Shown here one piece after another: positions 31,162 through 40,664 of a stretch of DNA of 64,000 bases (its first letter is position 1; each line of letters starts with the position of its first letter). The DNA comes from Mycolicibacillus parakoreensis (GTDB lineage Bacteria > Actinomycetota > Actinomycetes > Mycobacteriales > Mycobacteriaceae): contig NZ_CP092365.1 in assembly GCF_022370835.2 (NCBI RefSeq), forward strand, positions 372,001 to 436,000. Direction: 5' to 3'. The translations under genes and the position numbers were made by a program. The notes under the pieces are model-generated. The model ran no database searches and had not been told where the DNA came from. It saw nothing but the letters and a program-made list of their open reading frames with translations.

Positions 31162-31767
31162 TTAGACCTTGGGCACCTCGCCGTCGCCGACCAGCAGCCG
31201 CACCGCCAGATCCAGCCGTTTGGCCACGTCGGCGGCCGAGGCGCGCCGGGTCAGCCAGGCCAGCAGGTTCGACAGCCACACATCGGAGATCACCCGGGCG
31301 ATGTGGTACTGGTCCTCGGTGGGGGCGCCGTCGGCCATGGCGCGGGCGAACATCGAGTCGATGATCTTCTCGACGTGGTCGACTTCGGCGGCCGCCGACG
31401 CGTCGGCGAACGCATAGGCGCGGGTCATCGCCTCGGTCAGCAGCGGGTTGCGCTGGGTGGCGCGGTTGAGGCTGTTGATCAGCGAGCTCAGCCGCAGAAA
31501 CGGGGTGTCGCCGCCGAGGGCGGCGCGGTCGGTGCGGGCGTCGATGCGTTCGAACTCCCGGCCGAGCGCGGAGACCAGCAGATGCACCTTCGACGGGAAG
31601 TAGCGGTAGAGCGTGCCGACGGCCACGTCGGCGCGGTCGGCGACCGCACGCATCTGCACCGCCTCGTACCCGCCCTTGGAGGCGATCGCCAGGGTGGCGT
31701 CGAGGATGCGTTTGCGGCGTTCGCGCTGCGCCTCGGAGCCCAGCGCCGATTCGGAGGGGGCGGCCAC
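31162..31767 (-). CDS. kstR: TetR-family repressor KstR of steroid catabolism
   Basis: KstR represses the upper cholesterol regulon and is released by 3-oxo-4-cholestenoyl-CoA. From the GTG at 31767 the protein is 201 residues, like M. tuberculosis KstR (199). The HTH is at about 20-65 (ILDATLAIASKGGYEAVQ, VAVGTLYRYFPSKVHLL), and the ligand domain ends LLAWLTRRASAADVAKRLDLAVRLL. The frame stays open to an ATG at 31899, only six bases from the KstR operator; a leaderless mRNA from that promoter would add 44 mostly disordered residues. The start is therefore uncertain. It is divergent from fadE34. Confidence 0.92.
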   Translation of the reverse strand: MAAPSESALGSEAQRERRKRILDATLAIASKGGYEAVQMRAVADRADVAVGTLYRYFPSKVHLLVSALGREFERIDARTDRAALGGDTPFLRLSSLINSLNRATQRNPLLTEAMTRAYAFADASAAAEVDHVEKIIDSMFARAMADGAPTEDQYHIARVISDVWLSNLLAWLTRRASAADVAKRLDLAVRLLVGDGEVPKV

Positions 31768-31904
31768 GGTCAGCGCCCGTCCCGGTCGTCGGCCGGTCGG
31801 TGCCGACGGTTCCGACCGATGGGCATCGGGCACCTCCTCGTCTGTGATGGCCGGCGCTGCCCGCCACACCGACCGCCGATTTGACGGTCGACTCTGCATG
31901 CTAT

Positions 31905-31918
31905 TAGAACACGTTCTA
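31905..31918. promoter_or_regulatory. KstR operator
   Basis: TAGAACACGTTCTA fits the KstR consensus TnnAACnnGTTnnA at every fixed position. It lies between kstR and fadE34 and should mediate autorepression and control of fadE34. Confidence 0.9.
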
Positions 31919-31932
31919 GTCTGGAGGCGATC

Positions 31933-31950
31933 CGGGTTGCGCGCAACCCG
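31933..31950. promoter_or_regulatory. 18-bp perfect palindrome beside the KstR operator
   Basis: CGGGTTGCGCGCAACCCG is fully self-complementary, 14 bp from the KstR box on the fadE34 side. It does not fit the KstR or KstR2 consensus. It could be a second operator or a cruciform. Confidence 0.6.
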
Positions 31951-32028
31951 CCGACGCACCGGAGAATACAACCGGGTGGGCGGCTCCGGCCGCCCGCCAC
32001 CGGCCCAGCCGATCCAGAGGAGCCCGCC

Positions 32029-34137
32029 GTGACAGCAACCATCCCCGACGAGCAGTCCGCGGCCCGGGAGCTGGTGCGCGACTGGGCGGCCGGCTCGACA
32101 CCGGGCGACGTCATCCGGGCGGTCGAGGCCGGCCAGCCGGACGCGGGGCGCCCGCTGTTCACCGGGCTGAGTGAGCTGGGGCTGTTCGGGGTGGCGGTCG
32201 CCGAGAAGCACGGCGGCGCCGACGGCACCGTCGCCGACCTGTGCGCGATGGTCGACGAGGCGGCCGCGGCGCTGGTGCCCGGCCCGGTGGCCACCACCGC
32301 GCTGGCCACCCTGGTCGTCGCCGAGCAGACGACGCTGGCCGCGCTCGCCGCCGGGGACCGCACCGCGGGGGTGGCGCTCGCCGCTGACCTGCACGTCGCC
32401 GACGGGGTGGTCTCCGGTACCGCGGGGTATGTGCTCGGCGCCGAGGCCGGGCAGCTGCTGGTGTTGCCGGCCGGGTCGCGGTGGGTGCTCGTCGACGCCG
32501 CCGCCGACGGCGTCGAGGTCGAGGCCCTGACCGCCACCGACTTCTCCCGGCCGCTGGCGCGGGTGACGCTGCGGCAGGCCGCGGCCGTCGAGCTCGCGGT
32601 CGCGCCGCAGCGGCTGGTCGACCTGGCGGCGACGGTCGCGGCCGCCGAGGCCGCCGGGGTGGCCCGGTGGGCCCTGCGTACCGCGGTGGACTACGCCAAG
32701 GTGCGCGAACAGTTCGGCCGACCGATCGGCAGTTTCCAGGCGGTCAAACATCTCTGCGCGGAGATGCTGCTGCGCACCGAGCAGGCGGCGGTGACCGCGG
32801 CCGACGCGGCCACCGCGGCCGACGCCGGTGACGACCGGCAGCTGTCGATCGCCGCGGCGGTGGCCGCGGCCACCGGGATCGAGGCGGCCGAGGCCAACGT
32901 CAAGGCGTGCATCCAGGTGCTCGGCGGCATCGGCATCACCTGGGAACACGACGCTCACCTGTATCTGCGCCGCGCCTACGGAATCGCGCAGTTCCTCGGC
33001 GGCCGGCGGCGCTGGCTGCGCCGGATCGCCGCGCTCACCGGCGAGGGGGTGCGTCGGCGGCTGCGCATCGATTTGGAGTCGGTGGAAGATTTGCGCCCGC
33101 AGATCGCCGAGGCGGTCGCCGCGGTGGCCGCGCTGCCGGCCGACCGGCGCCAGGGTGCCCTGGCCGACGCCGGGCTGCAGGCGCCGCACTGGCCCGCCCC
33201 CTACGGGCGCAACGCCTCGGCGGCCGAGCAGCTGCTCATCGACGAGGAGCTGGCCGCGGCCGGGGTGGAACGCCCCGATCTGGTGATCGGCTGGTGGGCG
33301 GCGCCGACCATCCTCGAGCACGGCACACCCGAGCAGATCGAGCGGTTCATCCCGGCCACCCTGCGCGGGGAGATCTTCTGGTGCCAGATGTTCTCCGAGC
33401 CGGGGGCGGGCTCGGATCTGGCCGCGCTGCGCACCAAGGCCGTCAAGGTCGACGGCGGATGGCGGCTGACCGGACAGAAGGTGTGGACCTCGGCGGCGCA
33501 TCGCGCCCAGTGGGGGGTGTGCCTGGCGCGCACCGACCCGGACGCGCCGAAACACAAGGGCATCAGCTACTTCCTGATCGACATGGCCTCACCGGGCATC
33601 GAGATCCGGCCGCTGCGCGAGATCACCGGCGACGACCTGTTCAACGAGGTCTTCCTCGACGACGTGTTCGTCCCCGACGACATGGTGGTCGGCGCGGTCA
33701 ACGACGGCTGGTCGCTGGCGCGCACCACGCTGGCCAACGAGCGGGTCGCGATGGCCGGCGGCACCGCGCTGGACAACCCCATGGAGGAAGTGCTGGCCAC
33801 GGTGGCCGAGCGCGACCTCGACGGCGCCGACGCCGACCGGCTCGGCATGCTGATCGTGTCGGCCCAGGTGGGGGCGCTGCTCGACCAGCGCATCGCCCAG
33901 CTGGCGGTCGGCGGGGCCGACCCCGGGGCGGTGTCGTCGGCCCGCAAACTCATCGGGGTGCGCTACCGCCAGGAGCTCGCGGAGTTCCGCATGGAACTCT
34001 CCGACGGCGCCGGTGTGGCGGTCGACAAGACCGTGTTCGACTTCCTCAACACCCGCTGTCTGACCATCGCCGGCGGCACCGAGCAGATCCTTTTGACCGT
34101 CGCCGCCGAGCGGCTGCTGGGCCTGCCCCGCGGGTAG
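32029..34137 (+). CDS. fadE34: Two-domain acyl-CoA dehydrogenase FadE34 (ChsE3)
   Basis: A 702-residue flavoprotein made of two acyl-CoA dehydrogenase units in one chain: residues about 1-340 (REQFGRPIGSFQAVKHL, GGIGITWEHDAHLYLRRAYG) and about 350-702 (QMFSEPGAGSDLAALRTKA, LTGQKVWTSAAH, AGGTEQILLTVAAERLLGLPRG). This matches FadE34 (Rv3573c), which dehydrogenates the five-carbon side-chain (cholenoyl-type) CoA ester in steroid degradation. The fused layout is normal for this family, not a frameshift artefact. GAGGAG precedes the GTG. It is next to kstR and under a KstR operator. Confidence 0.93.
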   Translation: MTATIPDEQSAARELVRDWAAGSTPGDVIRAVEAGQPDAGRPLFTGLSELGLFGVAVAEKHGGADGTVADLCAMVDEAAAALVPGPVATTALATLVVAEQTTLAALAAGDRTAGVALAADLHVADGVVSGTAGYVLGAEAGQLLVLPAGSRWVLVDAAADGVEVEALTATDFSRPLARVTLRQAAAVELAVAPQRLVDLAATVAAAEAAGVARWALRTAVDYAKVREQFGRPIGSFQAVKHLCAEMLLRTEQAAVTAADAATAADAGDDRQLSIAAAVAAATGIEAAEANVKACIQVLGGIGITWEHDAHLYLRRAYGIAQFLGGRRRWLRRIAALTGEGVRRRLRIDLESVEDLRPQIAEAVAAVAALPADRRQGALADAGLQAPHWPAPYGRNASAAEQLLIDEELAAAGVERPDLVIGWWAAPTILEHGTPEQIERFIPATLRGEIFWCQMFSEPGAGSDLAALRTKAVKVDGGWRLTGQKVWTSAAHRAQWGVCLARTDPDAPKHKGISYFLIDMASPGIEIRPLREITGDDLFNEVFLDDVFVPDDMVVGAVNDGWSLARTTLANERVAMAGGTALDNPMEEVLATVAERDLDGADADRLGMLIVSAQVGALLDQRIAQLAVGGADPGAVSSARKLIGVRYRQELAEFRMELSDGAGVAVDKTVFDFLNTRCLTIAGGTEQILLTVAAERLLGLPRG

Positions 34138-34713
34138 CTACTCGTAGGTGGTCTGCGCGCAGGTGGCCGGGCCGGTGACGTTGACCGCGGTGTAGACCAC
34201 CTGGATGTGGGTGCACACGATCACGCTGGCGCCGATCTTGGGCTGGCCGGTGGCCAGGTCGCTGACCACGATGGTGCCGTGGGTCTGGTACTTCTCCGGC
34301 GGGCCGGCGCCGTCGTAGATGCTGGTGATCTCCGAGGGGCCCCCCTCCTTGAACACCTTGGTGCCCGGCCCGCCGCGATCCCCCCACGGGCCCTGCCCAC
34401 CGGCGGTGTGCACATCCATGTAGGCGGTGCGCTGCAGGGAGCGGACGGTCGTGCTCTGCCGCGCCCACAGGTCGGCGGGGAACCCGGCCACCCCGTCGGG
34501 GGTCTGCAGCTGCGCGCCGACGGTGAAGTCGCACTGCCCGGCCGAGGCCTGGCAGTCCACCCAGGCGTGGGTCTCCAACTGGGTGGCCGGATCGATCGGG
34601 AACAGCTTGCTGGCGTCGGCGGTGCCGGCGGCGGCCACCGCCGGTGACCAGCCGGCCGCCGCGACGCCCAGCGCCGCCAGAACCGACCCCCATGACCAGG
34701 CCCGCCGTGTCAT
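34138..34713 (-). CDS. Secreted protein of unknown function (Rv3572 position)
   Basis: A 191-residue protein with a signal peptide (about residues 1-29, cleavage near AVAAAG) and a mature part with four cysteines (WVDCQASAGQCDF, VIVCTHIQV, ATCAQTTYE), probably disulphide-bonded and extracellular. No enzyme motif is seen. It sits at the position of Rv3572, between fadE34 and kshB. Its stop abuts the fadE34 stop directly. A steroid role is suggested only by location. Confidence 0.75.
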   Translation of the reverse strand: MTRRAWSWGSVLAALGVAAAGWSPAVAAAGTADASKLFPIDPATQLETHAWVDCQASAGQCDFTVGAQLQTPDGVAGFPADLWARQSTTVRSLQRTAYMDVHTAGGQGPWGDRGGPGTKVFKEGGPSEITSIYDGAGPPEKYQTHGTIVVSDLATGQPKIGASVIVCTHIQVVYTAVNVTGPATCAQTTYE

Positions 34714-34764
34714 CGCGCTCCCTTACCCGTGCCGAACCGCTCTTCGACGAACCTAGCCGTCGGG

Positions 34765-35859
34765 CTAGTCGTCGTAGGTGACTTCCACCGAATCGGTCTC
34801 CGGGTGCGACTGGCAGGCCAGGATCAGCCCCTCGGCCAGGTCCTGCTCGTCGAGCACGTCGTTGACCTCCATCGACACCTCGCCGCTTCGCTTCGTGCAG
34901 GCGCACGCCGCGCAGTGGCCCTCCCGGCAGGAGAACGGCGCGTCCAGGCCGGCGTCGAGCAGCAGATCGAGCAGCTTGACGTGCCGCGGCCACGGCAAGG
35001 TGGTGGTCTCGCCGTCGAGTTCGACGGTCACACTGGCCGGCGGGGCGGCGTCGTCGGGGGCCTCCTCGATGGTCACCGCCGCGAACGGGTCGCTCTCCAG
35101 CGACTTGAACACCTCGATGTGGATCTGGTTCTCCGGCACCGCCAGCGAGGCCAGCGCATCGCTGGCGGCCTGCATGAACGGTCCCGGCCCGCAGATGAAC
35201 ACCTGCCGGTCGGTGTACGCGGCGGCCAGCGCGGCCAGGGCGGGCGCGGTGGGCCGGCCCTGCACCGACTCCAGCCAGTGCACGACGGTGAACCGGTCGG
35301 GGTGCGCGGCGCCCAACTCCCGCAGCGCCTCGGCGAAGATCACCGAGTTCTCGTTGCGGTTGGCGTAGAGCAACGTCACCTGCCCGGCGCCCTGCGACAG
35401 CGCCGACTTGGCGATCGCCATCATCGGGGTGATGCCGCTGCCGGCGGCGATGAGCAGGAAATCGTCGTCGAGGGTCTTGGGCACGAACGTGCCCGACGGC
35501 GCGAGCACATGCACCCGCATGCCGGGGTGGGCATGATCACACAGCCAGTTCGACGCATAGCCCTGCCCGTCGCGTTTGACGGTGACGGTGAGGCGCTCCT
35601 CGGTGAACGGCGAGCTGCACAGCGAGTAGCAGCGGGCCACCGAGCCGGTCTGCTCGCTGGGCACCCGCAGGGTCAGAAACTGCCCCGGCGCGTAGCGCAG
35701 CCGCTCGGCGGGGATCGGCGGGTCGTCGGGGCCGTCGGGGGCGGTGAACACCAACGATCGCGCGTCATCGGTCTCGTCGATGACGTCGGCGATCTGCAAC
35801 TCCAGTACGTGGCTGCCCAGCGGTTCGTCCGGCGCAGATTCGGTTACGGAGTCCGACAC
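34765..35859 (-). CDS. kshB: 3-ketosteroid 9-alpha-hydroxylase reductase KshB
   Basis: KshB passes electrons from NADH to the oxygenase KshA, which opens the steroid nucleus together with KstD. The 364-residue protein has an FAD domain (RCYSLCSSPFTEERLTVTVK), an NAD domain (LLIAAGSGITPMMAI, VFICGPGPFM) and a C-terminal plant-type [2Fe-2S] domain with CREGHCAACAC and the distal LACQS cysteine. GTG at 35859 has AGGA seven bases upstream. It corresponds to Rv3571. It is divergent from hsaA across two KstR boxes. Confidence 0.95.
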   Translation of the reverse strand: MSDSVTESAPDEPLGSHVLELQIADVIDETDDARSLVFTAPDGPDDPPIPAERLRYAPGQFLTLRVPSEQTGSVARCYSLCSSPFTEERLTVTVKRDGQGYASNWLCDHAHPGMRVHVLAPSGTFVPKTLDDDFLLIAAGSGITPMMAIAKSALSQGAGQVTLLYANRNENSVIFAEALRELGAAHPDRFTVVHWLESVQGRPTAPALAALAAAYTDRQVFICGPGPFMQAASDALASLAVPENQIHIEVFKSLESDPFAAVTIEEAPDDAAPPASVTVELDGETTTLPWPRHVKLLDLLLDAGLDAPFSCREGHCAACACTKRSGEVSMEVNDVLDEQDLAEGLILACQSHPETDSVEVTYDD

Positions 35860-35885
35860 GACGCGATCCTCTTTCCGGTCATAAC

Positions 35886-35899
35886 TAGAACAGGTTACA
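35886..35899. promoter_or_regulatory. KstR operator (kshB side)
   Basis: TAGAACAGGTTACA fits TnnAACnnGTTnnA at all fixed bases and lies 27 bp upstream of the kshB start. Confidence 0.85.
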
Positions 35900-35953
35900 G
35901 AAACCCGGCCACCCACCGCCACCAGCCGCAGGGATAGGCCACTCGACACGAAT

Positions 35954-35967
35954 CAGAACGTGTTCTA
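35954..35967. promoter_or_regulatory. KstR operator (hsaA side)
   Basis: CAGAACGTGTTCTA matches the KstR consensus except the first base (C for T). It lies 47 bp before the hsaA start and likely controls the hsa operon. Confidence 0.8.
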
Positions 35968-36013
35968 GTCTCTGTTCTGTATCCGAGTGCCCGACTCCCG
36001 GGAGGCAATAGCA

Positions 36014-37197
36014 GTGACGTCCATTCAACAGCGCGACGCGCAGTCGGTTCTGGCCGGTGTCGACGAGCTGCTGCCGCAGCTGCGGGAGCGCGCCCAGGAG
36101 ACCGAGGATCTGCGCCACGTTCACGACGACAACATCAAGGCGCTGCAGGACGTCGGGTTCTTCACGCTGCTGCAGCCCGAACAGTGGGGTGGGCTGCAGT
36201 GCGATCCGGCGCTCTTCTTCGAGGCGGTGCGCCGGCTGGCGTCGGCCTGCGGCTCCACCGGGTGGGTCGCCTCGATCATCGGGGTGCACAACTGGCACCT
36301 GGCGCTGTTCGACCAGAAGGCCCAGGAGGAGGTGTGGGGCGCCGATCCGCACACCCGGGTGTCCTCGTCGTACGCCCCGATGGGGGCGGGCACCGTGGTC
36401 GAGGGCAAGGACGGCTACCTGGTCAGCGGCGCGTGGAACTGGTCGTCGGGCTGTGACCACGCCACCTGGGCGTTTCTGGGCGGGCCGGTCATCAAGGACG
36501 GCCGCCCGGTCGACTTCGGCAGCTTTTTGATCCCGATCGACGAGTACGAGATCGAGGACGTCTGGCACGTGGTCGGACTGCGCGGCACCGGCTCCAACAC
36601 CATCCACGTCAAGGACGTGTTCGTCCCCAAGCACCGGTTCTTGTCCTACAAGGCGATGAACGACCACACCGCCGGCGGGTATGCGACCAACACCGCGCCG
36701 CTGTACAAGATGCCCTGGGGCACGGTGCACCCCACCACGATCTCCGCGCCGATCGTCGGGATGGCCTACGGCGCCTACGACGCCCACGTCGAGCACCAGG
36801 GCAAGCGGGTCCGGGCGGCCTACGCCGGCGAGAAGACCAAAGACGACCCGTTCGCCAAGGTCCGCATCGCCGAGGCGGCCAGCGACATCGACGCCGCGTG
36901 GCGCCAGCTGATCGGCAACGTCGCCGAGGAGTACGCGCTGCTCGTCGACGGTGAGGAGATCCCGTTCGCGCTGCGGGCGCGGGCCCGACGCGACCAGGTG
37001 CGCGCCACCGGCCGGGCGATCGCCTCGATCGACCGGCTCTTCGAGGCGTCCGGGGCGACCGCGCTGGCCAACGACGCACCGGTGCAGCGGTTCTGGCGCG
37101 ACGCACACGCCGGCCGGGTGCACGCCGCCAACGACCCCGAGCGCGCCTACGTGATCTTCGGCAACGACGAGTTCGGGCTGCCGCCCGGCGACACCAT

Positions 37198-37204
<7 letters not shown>
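36014..37204 (+). CDS. hsaA: Flavin-dependent monooxygenase HsaA (3-HSA hydroxylase)
   Basis: HsaA hydroxylates 3-HSA to the catechol 3,4-DHSA with reduced flavin from HsaB. The 396-residue protein has the acyl-CoA-dehydrogenase-like fold of class D monooxygenases: FFTLLQPEQWGGLQCDPALFF, STGWVASIIGVHNWHLALF, SGAWNWSSGCDHATW and the conserved C-terminus NDEFGLPPGDTMV. GGGAGG lies nine bases before the GTG. In M. tuberculosis hsaD follows; here only 105 bp separate hsaA from hsaC. Confidence 0.96.
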
Positions 37205-38778
<1,574 letters not shown>

Positions 38779-38821
38779 AGCCCGGCGGCGGTTGTCGCCC
38801 GGGGACGAAACGGCCCGGGTT

Positions 38822-38839
38822 TGTCGGCCTTTGGCGACA
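38822..38839. promoter_or_regulatory. Inverted repeat in the alkB leader
   Basis: TGTCG-N8-CGACA lies in the 139-bp hsaB-alkB gap. TTGTCG also occurs just after hsaB and again at 38908, where TTGTCGGACAA runs into the alkB ATG. A -10-like TACCGT is at 38863-38868. These may be operators for a separate alkane regulator; none has been shown. Confidence 0.4.
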
Positions 38840-38917
38840 TGGCCGGGGCGCGCCGGCCTTCCTACCGTGGGCGACATCGGAAGAAATCCGTGCTCACCGG
38901 GGAGGTTTTGTCGGACA

Positions 38918-40144
38918 ATGGTCACCAGGCAACCGACCGCTGCGGCGGTCTGGCGCGACAAGAAGCGGCACCTGTGGCTGCTCGGGCTGGTCGTGCCCAC
39001 GATGTTGTTCACCGTCCTGCCGCTGGTGTGGGGGCTCAACCAGCTCGGCTGGCACACCGCCGCACAGATCCCGCTGTGGATCGGCCCGATGCTGATCTAC
39101 GCCCTGCTGCCGGCCCTGGACCTGCTGGTCGGCGCCGACGGGCAGAACCCGCCCGACGAGGTGATGGAGCAGCTGGAAAACGACCGCTACTACCGCTACG
39201 CCACCTACGCCTACATCCCGTTCCAGTACGCCAGCGCGATCTTCGGCGCCTACCTGTTCACCGCCGCGGATCTGTCTTGGCTGGGCTACCCCGACGGGCT
39301 GGGCTGGCTCGGCAAGATCGGCGTGGCGATGACCACCGCCACCGTCGCCGGGGTGGGCATCAACACCGCCCACGAACTCGGCCACAAGCGCGACACGCTG
39401 GAGCGCTGGCTGTCGAAGATCACGTTGGCGCAGGTCTGCTACGGCCACTTCTACGTCGAACACAACCGCGGTCACCACGTGCGGGTGGCCACCCCGGAGG
39501 ACCCCGCCTCGGCACGGTTCGGTGAATCGTTCTGGGAGTTCCTGCCGCGCAGCACCTTCGGCGGTATCCGGTCGGCGTGGCAGCTGGAAGCCGCGCGCAT
39601 CCGGCGCACCGGCAAGAACCCGTGGAACCCGACGACCTGGCCGGGCAACGATACGGCGAACGCGCTGGCGATGTCGGTGGTGTTCTGGGCCGCGATGATC
39701 GCGGTCTTCGGCCTCGGGCTCCTGCCGTATCTGGTGATCAACGCCGTCTACGGGTCGTCGCTGCTGGAGTCGGTGAACTACCTCGAGCACTACGGGCTGG
39801 TGCGCCGGAAACTGGACAACGGCCGCTACGAGCGCTGCACCCCGCAGCACAGCTGGAACTCCGACCACATGGTCACCAACCTGTTCCTCTACCACCTGCA
39901 GCGCCACTCCGATCACCACGCCAACCCGACCCGGCGCTACCAGACGCTGCGCAGCTTCGACGATTCGCCGAACCTGCCGGCCGGTTACGGCGCGCTGATA
40001 GGGCTGACCTACCTCACCCCGCTGTGGCGCCGGCTGATGGACCACCGGGTGCTGGCCCACTACGACGGCGACATCAGCCGGGCCAACATCGCCCCGCGCC
40101 GGCGCGAGAAGATCCTGGCCCGCTACCCGGTGGCGGCGCCGTGA
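38918..40144 (+). CDS. alkB: Alkane 1-monooxygenase AlkB
   Basis: AlkB is an integral-membrane di-iron enzyme that hydroxylates the terminal carbon of medium-chain alkanes using rubredoxin electrons. The 408-residue protein has membrane helices near residues 20-60, 85-135 and 245-275, and the histidine motifs HELGH, EHNRGHH, NYLEHYG and LQRHSDHH. GGAGG lies 12 bases before the ATG. It is followed with overlap by two rubredoxins, as in alkB clusters of Rhodococcus and other mycobacteria. Confidence 0.95.
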   Translation: MVTRQPTAAAVWRDKKRHLWLLGLVVPTMLFTVLPLVWGLNQLGWHTAAQIPLWIGPMLIYALLPALDLLVGADGQNPPDEVMEQLENDRYYRYATYAYIPFQYASAIFGAYLFTAADLSWLGYPDGLGWLGKIGVAMTTATVAGVGINTAHELGHKRDTLERWLSKITLAQVCYGHFYVEHNRGHHVRVATPEDPASARFGESFWEFLPRSTFGGIRSAWQLEAARIRRTGKNPWNPTTWPGNDTANALAMSVVFWAAMIAVFGLGLLPYLVINAVYGSSLLESVNYLEHYGLVRRKLDNGRYERCTPQHSWNSDHMVTNLFLYHLQRHSDHHANPTRRYQTLRSFDDSPNLPAGYGALIGLTYLTPLWRRLMDHRVLAHYDGDISRANIAPRRREKILARYPVAAP

Positions 40145-40314
40145 CCGCCGCCTACCGGTGCCCCGGCTGCGGCCACGTCTACGACGAGGCCACCGGCGCA
40201 CCGCGGGAAGGATTCCCGGCCGGCACCGCCTGGGAGCAGATCCCCGAGGACTGGGCCTGCCCCGACTGCGCGGTCCGCGAGAAGGTCGACTTCGAACCGG
40301 CCACCGGCCACTAG
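40141..40314 (+). CDS. rubA: Rubredoxin (first copy)
   Basis: A 57-residue rubredoxin with the two iron-binding knuckles CPGC (YRCPGCGHVYDEATG) and CPDC (WACPDCAVREKVDF). It carries electrons to AlkB. The GTG start overlaps the alkB stop (GTGA). Confidence 0.93.
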   Translation: MTAAYRCPGCGHVYDEATGAPREGFPAGTAWEQIPEDWACPDCAVREKVDFEPATGH

Positions 40315-40332
40315 CAACCCCGAGGAGCACCG

Positions 40333-40515
40333 ATGAACGACTACAAACTGTTCCGCTGCCTGCAGTGCGGCTTCGAGTACGACGAGGCGCAGGGCTGGCC
40401 CGAGGACGGCATCGAGCCGGGTACCCGCTGGGCCGACATCCCCGAGGACTGGAGCTGCCCGGACTGTGGGGCGGCCAAGGCCGACTTCGAGATGGTCGAA
40501 GTCGCCCGCCCGTGA
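40333..40515 (+). CDS. rubB: Rubredoxin (second copy)
   Basis: A 60-residue rubredoxin with CLQC and CPDC iron sites, diverged from the first copy. Alkane clusters often carry one rubredoxin that works with AlkB and one of another type. GAGGAG precedes the ATG. Its stop overlaps the remnant described next. Confidence 0.93.
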   Translation: MNDYKLFRCLQCGFEYDEAQGWPEDGIEPGTRWADIPEDWSCPDCGAAKADFEMVEVARP

Positions 40516-40664
40516 CCGCCACGGTGATCGTCGGCGCCGAACCGCACCCGCCCTACGACCGGCCCCCGCTGCCCACGCCGCTGCTGCGCGGGCAGTTGGC
40601 GGGCACCCACCCCGATCGCCGAGGCGCTCGGCGTAAACGTCGCGGTCTGAATCGGTTGGTGTAG
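40512..40664 (+). pseudogene. Apparent remnant of an FAD-dependent rubredoxin/ferredoxin reductase
   Basis: A 50-codon frame begins with GTGA overlap at the rubB stop. It reads TVIVGA then EPHPPYDRPPL, LLRGQLAG and a basic tail. Reductases of this class start with an IVGAGLAG-type FAD loop and, about 25-30 residues later, have a strand ending VGAEPHPPYDRPPLSK. Here the two VGA segments look fused, as if an internal deletion removed the loop between them, and the rest of the roughly 400-residue enzyme is gone. In Rhodococcus alkB clusters the reductase gene occupies this place. The call is from pattern recognition. Confidence 0.6.

Noticed and set aside
32029..34137. fadE34 as an accidental fusion of two acyl-CoA dehydrogenase genes
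   Set aside because: The two-domain form and a length of about 700 residues are normal for FadE34.
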